A stretch of 64,000 nt of DNA from assembly GCF_031082405.1 (NCBI RefSeq), contig NZ_JAVHJU010000062.1, positions 62,001 through 126,000 on the forward strand. The letters run 5' to 3'. Origin of the DNA: Amycolatopsis sp. A133 (GTDB lineage Bacteria; Actinomycetota; Actinomycetes; Mycobacteriales; Pseudonocardiaceae). Below the pieces are notes generated by a model. That model was given only the letters and a program-made list of their open reading frames with translations, did not search any database and had not been told where the DNA came from. Every line of letters begins with the position of its first letter. Positions within the stretch are counted from its first letter, which is position 1. Positions 49,467 to 58,163 of the stretch are shown piece after piece. Position numbers and translations under genes: made by a program.

Positions 49467-50135
49467 CTAAGCCGTGAAGCCGCCGCCCAAGCCGTGCTGC
49501 ACGGCGTAACGCAGTGCCTCGATCCGGTTGCGCACGCCGATCTTGGCGAACGCGTTGTTGATGTGCGTCTTCACCGTCGCCTCGCCGATGACCAGCTCGG
49601 CCGCGATCTCGCCGTTGCTCAGCCCGGCGGCGATCAGGCCGAGCACCTCGGCCTCCCGCGCGGTCAGCCCGTCCGGCAGGCGCTCCTTCCGGTCGCCCCG
49701 GCCGGACAACGCGCTCGCCACCCGGCCCGAGACGTCGGCCCCGAACGTCAGCTGTCCCGAGACCACGGCCCGCAGCGCGGCACCGATCTCGCCGCGGCCC
49801 GCGTCCTTCGTCAGGTACCCGCGGGCCCCGGCGGCCAGTGCGCCGGCGATCGAATCGTCGTCGGCGTAGGTCGTCAGCACCAGGACGGCGACGTCCGGGT
49901 GGTCGCGGACGATCCGCCGGGTCGCTTCGACCCCGCTCATGACGGGCATGGTGAGGTCCATCAGCACGGCGTCGAGCCGGTCGAGCCGCCGGACGAGGTC
50001 GAGCGCCTGCGCGCCGTCGGCCGCCGAACCGGCCACTTCGACGTCGTCGAGCAGACTGAGCAGCGCGACCAGGCCTTCGCGCACGGCCTGCTGGTCGTCG
50101 GCCACGACGACCCGGATCACCCGCGGCTCCCCCAT
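49467..50135 (-). CDS. Orphan NarL/LuxR-family response regulator
   Basis: The 222-residue protein has a receiver with Asp13/Asp14 and phospho-acceptor Asp60 (AVLMDLTMPVMSG), Lys in GYLTKDAGRG, and a LuxR-type helix-turn-helix at the C-terminus (LTAREAEVLGLIAAGLSNGEI, TVKTHINNAFAKIG). ATG 50135 is chosen because the receiver starts there. No kinase gene is adjacent, so it is an orphan or is partnered elsewhere. Confidence 0.88.
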   Translation of the reverse strand: MGEPRVIRVVVADDQQAVREGLVALLSLLDDVEVAGSAADGAQALDLVRRLDRLDAVLMDLTMPVMSGVEATRRIVRDHPDVAVLVLTTYADDDSIAGALAAGARGYLTKDAGRGEIGAALRAVVSGQLTFGADVSGRVASALSGRGDRKERLPDGLTAREAEVLGLIAAGLSNGEIAAELVIGEATVKTHINNAFAKIGVRNRIEALRYAVQHGLGGGFTA

Positions 50136-50247
50136 GATCCCCCTCCCGGTACCGGCACGCAGGCTACCACCGCGAGCCCACCGGAGGATCCACTGTGGAG
50201 GATGGGGAGGTGGCGCGGCGGGGTGCAACCGCCGCGCCACCACACCG

Positions 50248-50910
50248 TCAGCCCGGGGCGACCGCCCGCCCGGTCTGCGGCGATATCATCCCCGCGCAGA
50301 GCCCGCGCGAAGCGAGCGTCTGGGCGATCCTCGGAATGGCGGAAAGGGTGTTGTTCGGCCATTCGTGCATCAGGATGATCTGGCCGTTCGAGAGCCGGGC
50401 GTTGGCCTGGACGATCGCGTCGACGCTCGCGTTGTTCCAGTCTCCCGAGTCGACGTCCCAGATGATCTGCCGCAGGCCGTACTTGGCCTCGACCGACTGG
50501 ACCGTCGCGTTCGTTTCCCCGTACGGCGGCCGGAACAGCCGGGGCGTGCCGCCGCCCGCGGCCGCGATCGCCTGCTGGGTCCGGGAAATCTCGGAATCCA
50601 CCTGGGCCTGGCTCTGCTGGGTGAGGTGCGGGTGGGTGTAGCTGTGGTTGCCGACCCACATCCCCGCGCTCACCTGGGCACGGACCTGGGCCGGGTACGC
50701 GGCCGCGTACTGGCCCTCGTTGAACATCGTGGCCCGCAACCCGTTCTGCCGCAACGCGTTCAGCAGGGCCGGGGTGTGGGCGTTCGACGGCCCGTCGTCG
50801 AAGGTCAGGCCGACGTACCCGTTGCACGCCGCGGCTTGCGCCGGCGTGACGGCGATGGTGCTCGCCACGGCGAGGGCCGCCGTGGCCAGGAGAGTGCTCC
50901 ACGCGCGCAT
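50248..50910 (-). CDS. CE4-type polysaccharide deacetylase (acetylxylan esterase-like)
   Basis: The 220-residue protein has a signal peptide (residues 1-27, after AQAA) and a NodB-fold domain with the CE4 motifs: TFDDGPS (Asp38/Asp39 metal and base), GNHSYTHPHL (His89 and His93 metal), RPPYGE and late ILMHEWPNNT. It lies two bases behind the GH11 xylanase gene, the same pairing known for xlnB-axeA in Streptomyces, so it probably removes acetyl groups from xylan outside the cell. No chitin- or peptidoglycan-specific feature is seen. Confidence 0.88.
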   Translation of the reverse strand: MRAWSTLLATAALAVASTIAVTPAQAAACNGYVGLTFDDGPSNAHTPALLNALRQNGLRATMFNEGQYAAAYPAQVRAQVSAGMWVGNHSYTHPHLTQQSQAQVDSEISRTQQAIAAAGGGTPRLFRPPYGETNATVQSVEAKYGLRQIIWDVDSGDWNNASVDAIVQANARLSNGQIILMHEWPNNTLSAIPRIAQTLASRGLCAGMISPQTGRAVAPG

Positions 50911-50912
50911 GG

Positions 50913-51578
50913 TCAGCCCACCGTGATGTTGGAGTTGCCGCTGCTCTGGTAGCCCTCGGTCGCCAGGATCATGTAGTAGTTGAAGCTGCCGAGCCGCATG
51001 CCGTAGCGACTCCAGGCGTCGAAGTGGTTGCCGGTCGTGATGCTGCCGCCGGTCCTCCGCTGCTGCCGTACGCTCCAGTACTGGTCGAACGTCCTGGTCC
51101 CCTCGACGGACGGCGCGTTGTAGCGGGTCGTCAGGTAGACGTCGTAGGTGCCGCCGTCGCTGGTCACGGTGCCCTTGTACGTCCCGGTCGGGCGCCAGCT
51201 GCCCCAGTTGTCGACGATGTAGTACTCGACGAGCGGGTTGGACGTCCAGCCGTAGAGGGCCAGGTAGCTGTTGCCGGAGGGGTTGAAGCTGCCGGAGTAG
51301 TTCACCGTCCGCCGGCTTCCGTTGCTCCAGCCCTTTCCGGCGACGAAGTTGTTGACGTTGCTCCAGTTCGTCCGGTAGTTGCCGCCGGAACCGAGCGTCA
51401 TGGAGACCGAGCCGCCGCCGGCGGTCCAGAACGAGTAGTAGTACCCGTTGTTGTTCCCGGTCTGGTTGGTCGTGATGACGGTGTCGGCCTTGGCGACCCC
51501 GGGGACGAGCGTGGCGGCGAGCGCGAGGGCCGCCCCGGTGACGAAGACCCTGAAACGACCACGGTTCTTGGTGTGCAT
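50913..51578 (-). CDS. GH11 endo-xylanase
   Basis: The 221-residue protein is a GH11 xylanase with signal peptide (residues 1-32) and the jelly-roll domain. The catalytic pair is Glu118 in PLVEYYIVDNWG and Glu208 in LATEGYQSSG; NNGYYYSFWT opens the domain. ATG 51578 follows AGGAGGAAG. It has no binding domain. It heads the operon with the CE4 gene, and a xylanase-type palindrome lies upstream at 51654-51670. The GH62 enzyme at 18.9 kb would assist it. Confidence 0.93.
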   Translation of the reverse strand: MHTKNRGRFRVFVTGAALALAATLVPGVAKADTVITTNQTGNNNGYYYSFWTAGGGSVSMTLGSGGNYRTNWSNVNNFVAGKGWSNGSRRTVNYSGSFNPSGNSYLALYGWTSNPLVEYYIVDNWGSWRPTGTYKGTVTSDGGTYDVYLTTRYNAPSVEGTRTFDQYWSVRQQRRTGGSITTGNHFDAWSRYGMRLGSFNYYMILATEGYQSSGNSNITVG

Positions 51579-51653
51579 GCTTCCTCCTCGTCGAGGCTGG
51601 CAGGCGAGCCAGGATGGCGAAAGCATGCGATCTACGGCCGTGGTGGGGCAATA

Positions 51654-51670
51654 ACTTTCGGAAAGTTTCG
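51654..51670. promoter_or_regulatory. Xylanase-type palindrome upstream of the GH11 gene
   Basis: ACTTTC-G-GAAAGT (51654-51666) overlaps GAAA-G-TTTC (51661-51669). These resemble the CGAAA-N-TTTCG elements known upstream of Streptomyces xylanase genes. The site lies 76 bases upstream of the GH11 start. Confidence 0.55.
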
Positions 51671-51783
51671 ATGTTCCCGCGGCGTGCACTCCCCGTCAAC
51701 CCCTAGGAATAATAGGGGATTTCCGTTTCCGGGAAAGCGCTAGCGTGGGCGCCGCACTGTTCACCGGACAACGGGGGTTCACC

Positions 51784-52110
51784 ATGAAACGCATTGCGGC
51801 GGCGGTCGCGCTCGGGATCGCCGTGACGGCCTTGCCCTTCGCGGCGGGCACGGCCGCGGCGGCGGAATCGGTCACCTGCGGCAACTACGCGACGCAGGGG
51901 GCAGCCGGGCCGAACGCGCGTGACTACTACTGGGGCAACTGCGGCGCCGCCGCCACGAAGATCAAGGTCTATTCCCTGACCTACGGCGGCGCTTTCAAGA
52001 CCCTGGTCGGCGAAAAGTGCGTGCCCGCGGGCGCCGCGGCCCTGCTCGGCCAGACGACGCAGTACCTGGTGTCGTCCTACACGGGCGAGGACACCCACAC
52101 GGCCTGCTGA
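51784..52110 (+). CDS. Small secreted four-cysteine protein, unknown
   Basis: The 108-residue protein has a signal peptide (residues 1-27, after AAAA) and a mature part with four Cys (VTCGNY, GNCGAA, EKCVPA, final Cys), which may form two disulfides. ATG 51784 starts the signal; the frame from 51745 adds non-signal residues. It is divergent from the GH11 gene and has no recognised family. A small secreted inhibitor, binder or signal are all possible. Confidence 0.55.
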   Translation: MKRIAAAVALGIAVTALPFAAGTAAAAESVTCGNYATQGAAGPNARDYYWGNCGAAATKIKVYSLTYGGAFKTLVGEKCVPAGAAALLGQTTQYLVSSYTGEDTHTAC

Positions 52111-52123
52111 CCGGCGGGCGGGG

Positions 52124-52152
52124 GCGGGGTGAGCCGGGCAGGCCCACCCCGC
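52124..52152. terminator. Hairpin between convergent genes
   Basis: GCGGGGTG (52124-52131) pairs with CACCCCGC (52145-52152) around a GC-rich loop, between the secreted protein stop (52110) and the FtsX permease stop (52158). Confidence 0.55.
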
Positions 52153-52157
52153 ACTTC

Positions 52158-54692
52158 CTACTCGCGCACGCCGATCGCGTCGATCGGCTTGGCCCGCAAC
52201 GCCACCGACGTCGCCACCCCGATCGCCACCATGCCGAGCAGGGCGGCGCCGGCGATGATTCCGAAGTAGACGGACAGCGGCCCGGCGGGGACGGGGTTGC
52301 CGCGCAGCCCGGCGTTGAGCAGGGCCAGCGGCAGCAACGCCACCAGTGTCCCCGCGACCACCGCGATCCCGACCGTGGCCAGCGCTTCGAGCCGCATCAT
52401 CCGGGTCACCTGACGGCGGGTCGTGCCCACCAGCCGCAGCAGCGCGAATTCGCGGCTCCGCTGCGCGGTCGTCAGCACCAGCGTGTTGGCCACCGAAATC
52501 GCGAGGTAACCGACGATGACGCCCGCCGCGACGAGGTTCAGGTAGAACTGCGCCTGCCGGTCGCCGGCTTCCGGGGCGACGGCGGCCGACGGGGCCACCG
52601 CCAGCCCCGGGTACGGCAACGTCCGCAACGCCGCCGACACCGCGTCGGCGTCCGCTCCCGGTTGCCGCCGGATCAGCACCGCGTCGTCCAGCCGGCCGCC
52701 GATGTGCTCGCGGGCCAGCGCGACCGGCAGCACGAAGTCACCGAAGGCCAGGTCGTGCGTGTAGGTGGCGACCAGCCGCAGCTTCGCCGGGACGCCGTCG
52801 CCGAAGTAGAACGAGACCTCGTCGCCGATCTTCTTGTCCAGCCAGTCCGCTTCCGCGCGGCTCAGCGCCACGGTGTCGCCGGTCAGGTCGGTGAGCCGCC
52901 CGGCGTCGATCCCCAGCTCGAGGGCGGCACCGGCCTGCTCGGCCGCCAGGCCCTGCGCGGGCGTCCGCTGGACGTCCAGGCTGTCACCCATCGGCGTCGT
53001 GGTGATCACGGACGTGCGGACCACCGGCGTCGCCGCCGCGACCCCCGGCAGCCGGCCGGCCGCCGCGGCCACCTCCGGGGAGACGCCGCCCGCGCCGGTG
53101 AGCACGTAGTCGGCGGTCGTCGACTTCGTCGTCTCCTGCTGGGCGGCCGCCGAGGTGGCCGTCGGCCCGTAGAACGTCACGAGCGCGAACGCGACCGCCA
53201 GCATCAGCGGGGTCACCGCCGCGGCGACCCGCCGGGCGTTGGCGTGGGCGTTGGCACCCGCCAGGTACCCGCTGATCCGCCAGAACCGCGCCAGCACGGG
53301 GGCCAGGTACCGCAGCACCAGCCCGGTCACCTGCGGCCCGACCACGGCCAGCCCGATGACGATCACCAGCGTCGACATCGACGAGGTCGCCGCGGCCAGG
53401 TCGCCGCGCAGGAACAGCGGGACGAGGGCGCCACCGAGGCCGGCCAGCACCAGGCCCCAGCCGGTGAGCACGCGGCCCCGGCCGAGCTCGCGCCGCTCCA
53501 CCGCGGCCTCCCCGAGCGCCTCGACGGGCCGGATCGACGACGGCCGCCGCGACGCCGCCCAGGCGGCCAGCCGGGCCGCGCCCAGCCCGAGCAGGAGCGC
53601 GGCCAGCAGCGGGAGCGGGCTGATCGCCAGCCCGAAGTCGGCCGGGATCACGCCGATCGCGGCGAACGCGTCCCGCAGCCCGGACGCGACCGCCAGCCCC
53701 AGCACGCTCCCCAGCACCCCGGCGACGAGCGCGATCAGCGTCGTCTCGGTGCCGATGAGCTTGCGGATCTGCCGCGGGGTCGCCGCGACCGCGCGCAGCA
53801 GCGCGAACTCGCGGCGGCGCTGGTTGATGGTCAGGGCCAGCGTGCTCGCCACCACGAACACCGCGACGAGCAGCGCGAAGCCGCCGAACGACCCGGCGAT
53901 CGCCAGCAGCAGCGTCCGCGTCTGGCTGACGTCGAGGAACTCGATGCTGCTGCGCTCGACACCCGTGACCACCTCGGCGCCGCCGGTGACGGCACGCACC
54001 CGGTCGGCGAGGGTCTCCGGCGCCACCCCGGGGTCGGCGAGGACGCCGATCGCGTGCGCCTGGCCGGGCCGTCCGGTCAGGTCCGCGGCCCGGCCCGGGG
54101 TGAAGAACATCGCCGACTGGCGTGACGGGCCGTCGACGACACCGCTCACCTTGAACGTCATCGGCACCGACCGGGTCGCGATCCGCACCTGGCCGCCGAC
54201 GCCGACGTCGGCCCGGCGCGCCAGCTCGGCGTCGAGCACGACCTCGTCGGCGGCCGCGGGCGCGTCGCCGCCGCGGAGGGTGAACGGCGCCAGCACGGCC
54301 GCGTCCCAGTTGTGGCCGAGGGACTCCGGCCCGTCGACCACCTGCCCGTCGCGAGTGACGACCCGCGCCGGGAAGCTCTGCTCCGCCACGGCCGCGCGCA
54401 CCCCGGGCACCGAAGCGATCCGCCCGGCCAGCGCCGCCGGGACCGTGGGCTGCTCGCCGACCTGCTCGGCGGACAGGGCGTCGGCACCGGGCGGCCGCAC
54501 GGTCTGGGCGCCGCCGACGACGACGGCCGCGGCGGCGTACCGCTGGGTTGGGACGCCGGCGCGCAGGCCGGACTCCATGAGGATCCCGCAGGCGGCCACG
54601 AGGGCGGTACCGCACAGGATCGCGATGAAGGCGCCGGCGAACCCGCCGAGCCTGCTCCGGATCGTCTGCCAGGCGATGGCCAGCACGGTCAC
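52158..54692 (-). CDS. MacB/FtsX-type ABC transporter permease (double FtsX)
   Basis: The 844-residue protein has the layout of actinobacterial double-FtsX permeases: an N-terminal membrane segment (about 16-36), a large outer domain, three segments (about 250-370), a further segment (about 420-440), three more near 480-560, a second outer domain and a final block of three segments. It starts at GTG 54692, which overlaps the ATPase stop (GTGA, 54689-54692). Such transporters move lipids, lipoproteins or peptides out of the membrane, or confer antibiotic resistance. A two-component pair (55562-57405) lies divergent on the other side of the ATPase. Confidence 0.85.
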   Translation of the reverse strand: MTVLAIAWQTIRSRLGGFAGAFIAILCGTALVAACGILMESGLRAGVPTQRYAAAAVVVGGAQTVRPPGADALSAEQVGEQPTVPAALAGRIASVPGVRAAVAEQSFPARVVTRDGQVVDGPESLGHNWDAAVLAPFTLRGGDAPAAADEVVLDAELARRADVGVGGQVRIATRSVPMTFKVSGVVDGPSRQSAMFFTPGRAADLTGRPGQAHAIGVLADPGVAPETLADRVRAVTGGAEVVTGVERSSIEFLDVSQTRTLLLAIAGSFGGFALLVAVFVVASTLALTINQRRREFALLRAVAATPRQIRKLIGTETTLIALVAGVLGSVLGLAVASGLRDAFAAIGVIPADFGLAISPLPLLAALLLGLGAARLAAWAASRRPSSIRPVEALGEAAVERRELGRGRVLTGWGLVLAGLGGALVPLFLRGDLAAATSSMSTLVIVIGLAVVGPQVTGLVLRYLAPVLARFWRISGYLAGANAHANARRVAAAVTPLMLAVAFALVTFYGPTATSAAAQQETTKSTTADYVLTGAGGVSPEVAAAAGRLPGVAAATPVVRTSVITTTPMGDSLDVQRTPAQGLAAEQAGAALELGIDAGRLTDLTGDTVALSRAEADWLDKKIGDEVSFYFGDGVPAKLRLVATYTHDLAFGDFVLPVALAREHIGGRLDDAVLIRRQPGADADAVSAALRTLPYPGLAVAPSAAVAPEAGDRQAQFYLNLVAAGVIVGYLAISVANTLVLTTAQRSREFALLRLVGTTRRQVTRMMRLEALATVGIAVVAGTLVALLPLALLNAGLRGNPVPAGPLSVYFGIIAGAALLGMVAIGVATSVALRAKPIDAIGVRE

Positions 54693-55429
54693 CACTCCCC
54701 GAGGTGCGTCATCCGCTCCGCCACCCGCTCGGGGGTGGGGTGCGGGAGGTGGCCGGCCAGCTTGCCGTCGGCCAGGAAGAGCACGCCGTGCGCGGCGGAG
54801 GCCGCGACCGGGTCGTGGGTGACCATCAGCACGGTCTGTCCCATCCCCTCGACGATCGCGCGGAGCAGGTCCAGCACCTGCCGCCCGGTGTGGGTGTCGA
54901 GGGCGCCGGTCGGCTCGTCGGCCAGCACCACCTCGGGCCGGGTGACGAGCGCCCGCGCGATCGCGACGCGCTGCTGCTGCCCGCCGGACAGCTCCGCCGG
55001 GCGGTGCTCCAGCCGGTTCGCGATCCCCACGCCGTCGACGACCTCCCGCAGCCACTGCGGGTCCGCCTTGCGCCCGGCCAGCCGCAGCGGCAGCGTGATG
55101 TTCTGCAGCACGTTCAGCGACGGCAGCAGGTTGTAGGCCTGGAAGACGAACCCGATCCGGGTGCGCCGCAGCTCGGTCAGCTCGCGTTCCTTCAGCTTGC
55201 CGATCTCGGTGCCGCCGAGCAGCACCTGCCCCGACGTCGGCCGGTCGAGACCGGCGGCGCAGTGCAGGAAGGTGCTCTTGCCGGAGCCGGACGGCCCCAT
55301 CACGGCGGTGAACGTCCCCCGCGCCACCCCCGCCGACACCCCGTCCAGCGCGGTGACCGCGCCGTCGCCGGAGCCGTACACCTTCCGCACCCCGGTCAGC
55401 TCCAGCGCGTACGCGCTCGCTGTGGTCAT
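54689..55429 (-). CDS. ABC transporter ATP-binding protein (MacB/LolD type)
   Basis: The 246-residue protein has Walker A GPSGSGKST (about 45), signature LSGGQQQRVAIARAL (about 147), Walker B VVLADEPTGALD and switch VTHDPV, as in LolD/MacB ATPases. ATG 55429 follows AAGGGGACAG. It makes an ABC unit with the double-FtsX permease. An inverted repeat (AAGAC-TG-GTCTT, 55442-55453) lies just upstream. Confidence 0.9.
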   Translation of the reverse strand: MTTASAYALELTGVRKVYGSGDGAVTALDGVSAGVARGTFTAVMGPSGSGKSTFLHCAAGLDRPTSGQVLLGGTEIGKLKERELTELRRTRIGFVFQAYNLLPSLNVLQNITLPLRLAGRKADPQWLREVVDGVGIANRLEHRPAELSGGQQQRVAIARALVTRPEVVLADEPTGALDTHTGRQVLDLLRAIVEGMGQTVLMVTHDPVAASAAHGVLFLADGKLAGHLPHPTPERVAERMTHLGEW

Positions 55430-55441
55430 CTCTGTCCCCTT

Positions 55442-55453
55442 AAGACTGGTCTT
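55442..55453. promoter_or_regulatory. Short inverted repeat upstream of the ABC gene
   Basis: AAGAC-TG-GTCTT lies 13 bases upstream of the ATPase start and 109 bases upstream of the kinase start. It may be a regulatory site; length and conservation are too small to be sure. Confidence 0.3.
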
Positions 55454-55561
55454 GCGTCTCAAGGAAAACTAGGTCGCGCGCCCGGCGACTTCGATCCCGT
55501 GGAGGGGTGGATCGGGGGTAGCGCCAGCACCACCACGGTGGTGGGGTGGGACACTGGCGGG

Positions 55562-56761
55562 GTGACCACCCGCCTGCGCGAGTGCTGGTCGGCGGTTCGC
55601 TACCTGGTGATCGGCGCCGGCACGTCGATGCTGTCGCTGTTCGCCCTCGCCGGGCTGTTCGCCGTCCTGCTGCTGTGCCCCTTCGGCGTCGGGATCCCGT
55701 CGCTGGCCCCGGCGATCCGGCTGTCGCGGTGGCCGGTGGGCGTCGACCGCCGCCGCGCCGCGCGCGCACTCGGCGAGCCGATCCCCGAGCCCTACCGCGA
55801 CGGCTCCCCGCTGAAGGACCCGGCGACCCGCCGCGACCTCGCGTGGCTCGCGATCCACGCCGCGACCGGGACGATCATCGGCGCGCTGGCGTTCGGCCTG
55901 CCGCTCGGGGCGGTCCAGCAGGTCGTGACGACCTTCGCGTGGCCGTTGGTCCCCGGCGGGATCGAAGGCTCGTTCGGGATCGTGGTCGACTCCTGGCCGC
56001 AGGCCGCGCTGAACCTGCTCGTGGCCGCCGCCATGGTCGCGGCGACCCTGCAGCTGCCGCGCGTCGCCCGGTGGCAGGCCCGCACCGCGCAGCGGCTGCT
56101 CCGGCCCGCCGCCGGCGTCGTGCTGGCGGACCGGGTCGCCGAGCTGACCGCGACCCGGGCGGCGGCGCTGGAGGCCCACGGCGCCGAGCTGCGCCGCATC
56201 GAGCGTGACCTGCACGACGGCACGCAGGCGCGGATCGCGGCGGTCGTGCTGCAGCTGGGCGTCGCCGGCCAGCTGTACGACCGCGACCCGGCGGCCGCGC
56301 GCGACCTGCTGGTCAAGGCGCAGGACACCGCGACCGACGCGCTGGCCGAGCTGCGCACGGTCGTCCGCAGCATCTACCCGCCGCTGCTGAGCGAACGCGG
56401 GCTGGCCGGAGCCGTGCGCGCGCTCGCCGAGCGCTGCCCGGTGCCGGCCGCCGTCGACGTCCGGTACGAGACCGGCCGCCCGGCCGCGGTCGAGGCCGCC
56501 GCGTACTTCGTCGTCGCCGAGGTGCTGACCAACGTCACCAAGCACGCCGAGGCGTCCCGGGTGGACATCACGCTCGGCGGCACCGCGGGCCTGCTGTGCC
56601 TGGAGATCCGCGACGACGGCCGCGGCGGGGCCGACGAATCCCGCGGCAGCGGGCTGGCCGGCATCCGCCGCCGCGCCGAAGCCTTCGACGGAACCCTCAC
56701 CCTGACCAGCCCACCCGGTGGGCCGACCGTGCTGCGAGTGGAGCTGCCATGCGGGTCGTGA
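55562..56761 (+). CDS. NarL-type sensor histidine kinase
   Basis: The 399-residue kinase has about four membrane segments (residues 15-165), no outer sensor domain, then a HisKA_3 domain with His218 in RRIERDLHDGTQARIAA and a HATPase domain with N box VVAEVLTNVTKHA. GTG 55562 starts before the first membrane segment. It overlaps the response regulator gene by 13 bases. It is divergent from the MacB/FtsX unit, so it probably senses damage or antibiotics that this exporter handles (inference). Confidence 0.9.
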   Translation: MTTRLRECWSAVRYLVIGAGTSMLSLFALAGLFAVLLLCPFGVGIPSLAPAIRLSRWPVGVDRRRAARALGEPIPEPYRDGSPLKDPATRRDLAWLAIHAATGTIIGALAFGLPLGAVQQVVTTFAWPLVPGGIEGSFGIVVDSWPQAALNLLVAAAMVAATLQLPRVARWQARTAQRLLRPAAGVVLADRVAELTATRAAALEAHGAELRRIERDLHDGTQARIAAVVLQLGVAGQLYDRDPAAARDLLVKAQDTATDALAELRTVVRSIYPPLLSERGLAGAVRALAERCPVPAAVDVRYETGRPAAVEAAAYFVVAEVLTNVTKHAEASRVDITLGGTAGLLCLEIRDDGRGGADESRGSGLAGIRRRAEAFDGTLTLTSPPGGPTVLRVELPCGS

Positions 56762-57405
56762 TCGCCGAGGACGACGCTTTGCTGCGCGAAGGCCTCTCCC
56801 TGCTGCTGAAAACGGCGGGCATCGAGGTGGCCGCCGCGGTCGACAACGCCGAGGACTTCCTCGCCTTCATCGAGGGCGAACGCCCCGACGCCGTCGTGAT
56901 GGACGTGCGCATGCCGCCGACCCATCGCGACGAGGGCCTGCGCGCCGCCGTGCGCGCCCGCGAGATCCACCCGGCCCTGCCGGTGCTGGTGCTGTCCGCG
57001 CACGTGGAGACCAGCTACGCGGTCGAGCTGCTCGCCGACGGCGTCGGCGGGGTCGGCTACCTGCTCAAGGAGCGCGTCGGCAAGGTCGAACGCTTCCTCG
57101 ACGCGCTCCAGCGGGTCGCGAAGGGCGGCACGGCGATGGATCCCGAGGTGATCGGCCAGCTGATGGCCCGCCGCCGCACGGCGGACCCGCTGGCCGCACT
57201 GACCGCCCGGGAGCGCGAAGTGCTGGGCCTGATGGCCGAGGGCTACAACAACAGCACGATCGCCGAGCTCCTGGTCGTCAGCGACGGCGCGGTGCTCAAG
57301 CACATCAGGAACATCTTCGCGAAGCTCAGTCTGCCGTCCGACGAAGGCGCCGGGCACCGGCGGGTGCTGGCGGTGCTGGCCTACCTCGGCCGGGACGCGG
57401 GGTAG
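56749..57405 (+). CDS. LuxR-family response regulator
   Basis: The 218-residue protein has a receiver with Glu7/Asp8/Asp9, phospho-acceptor Asp52 (AVVMDVRMPPT) and Lys in GYLLKERVGK, and a C-terminal LuxR-type helix-turn-helix (LTAREREVLGLMAEGYNNSTI). ATG 56749 starts the first strand. It is translationally linked to the kinase. A hairpin overlapping its stop codon (57399-57420) ends the unit. Confidence 0.92.
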   Translation: MRVVIAEDDALLREGLSLLLKTAGIEVAAAVDNAEDFLAFIEGERPDAVVMDVRMPPTHRDEGLRAAVRAREIHPALPVLVLSAHVETSYAVELLADGVGGVGYLLKERVGKVERFLDALQRVAKGGTAMDPEVIGQLMARRRTADPLAALTAREREVLGLMAEGYNNSTIAELLVVSDGAVLKHIRNIFAKLSLPSDEGAGHRRVLAVLAYLGRDAG

Positions 57406-57420
57406 CGCGGGCGCTACCCC
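57399..57420 (+). terminator. Terminator overlapping the response regulator stop
   Basis: GGGGTAGCGC pairs exactly with GCGCTACCCC across two loop bases; the stop codon lies in the first arm. Confidence 0.7.
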
Positions 57421-57476
57421 GGATCCGGGTGCGGACGGCATTTCCGCCGGCTCGCTGGTTCTTTAACGTTTGCGGC

Positions 57477-57671
57477 ATGAACAACAACAACGTTTCCACG
57501 CGTCCTTCGAGCCCGGTTCTCCTGTGGCTGGTGCTGGTGGTCAGCTCCGCGGTCAACGCGGCAGGTCCCTTGGTGGGCTTCGGTTTGCCGGTGCGGATGG
57601 TCGCCGGTGGCATCGCGATCGGGGCGATCGCGCTGCTGGTCGTCCACTACGTCCGGCGGCGCCGGGCCTAG
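57477..57671 (+). CDS. 64-residue membrane peptide
   Basis: ATG 57477 opens a 64-residue peptide (MNNNNVSTRPSSPVLLW) with two hydrophobic stretches (residues about 14-28 and 38-58) and a basic C-terminus (YVRRRRA). It follows the two-component pair by 71 bases. Its stop overlaps the convergent MarR stop (CTAG, 57668-57671). The role is unknown; such small double-pass peptides are often not annotated. Confidence 0.5.
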   Translation: MNNNNVSTRPSSPVLLWLVLVVSSAVNAAGPLVGFGLPVRMVAGGIAIGAIALLVVHYVRRRRA

Positions 57672-58081
57672 CCCTCGGAAGCCAAGGCGCGCAACAGATC
57701 CCGCAACGCCTCCTGCTGATCGGCGCGCAGCGGGCCCAGCGGTGAGCTGTCGCCGAGAAGCTTCAGGGCTTCGCCTCGGCGGCGTTCGCCTTCGGTGGTG
57801 AGGACGATCTGCTTGGCGCGCCGGTCCGTGGGGTGCGGGTGGCGGTTGAGCAGCCCGCGTTCCTCGAGGCGGTCCAGGATGAACGTCGCGTTCGAGGCTT
57901 CGCACACCATGCGTGCCGCCAGTTCGCGGGCGGTGATCGGCTCCGACAGCTCGCGCAGCGCCACGACCTGGCTCGGGGTGAGTCCCATGGCGTCCGCGAC
58001 CTTGCGGACGTGGCCGTCGAGGGTGCGCGCGAGTCCGTGGACCAGCTTGCACACGTCGCGGTCGATCTCCTCGCTCGGCAT
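57668..58081 (-). CDS. MarR-family regulator of the MFS gene
   Basis: The 137-residue protein has the MarR winged helix (ELSEPITARELAARMVCEAS, NATFILDRLEERGLLNRHPH, about 40-95) and dimer helices at both ends. ATG 58081 follows GGGGG and starts at the first conserved helix; ATG 58102 is possible. It is divergent from the MFS transporter gene at 58164 with a repeated operator between, the standard MarR-efflux pair. Confidence 0.87.
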   Translation of the reverse strand: MPSEEIDRDVCKLVHGLARTLDGHVRKVADAMGLTPSQVVALRELSEPITARELAARMVCEASNATFILDRLEERGLLNRHPHPTDRRAKQIVLTTEGERRRGEALKLLGDSSPLGPLRADQQEALRDLLRALASEG

Positions 58082-58102
58082 CCCCCGGACTCTAGACCCC
58101 AT

Positions 58103-58148
58103 GGTTCGAACTGTGATAGTTCTAGCTCGAATCATTCTAACTCGAACC
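58103..58148. promoter_or_regulatory. Direct and inverted repeats between marR and MFS genes
   Basis: On the plus strand TTCTAGCTCGAA (58120-58131) and TTCTAACTCGAA (58135-58146) are near-identical direct repeats 3 bases apart, and GGTTCGA (58103-58109) and TCGAACC (58142-58148) form outer inverted arms. The whole block lies just upstream of the MFS ribosome site and covers the marR promoter region. Confidence 0.65.
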
Positions 58149-58163
58149 AACTGGGGAGTTCGT

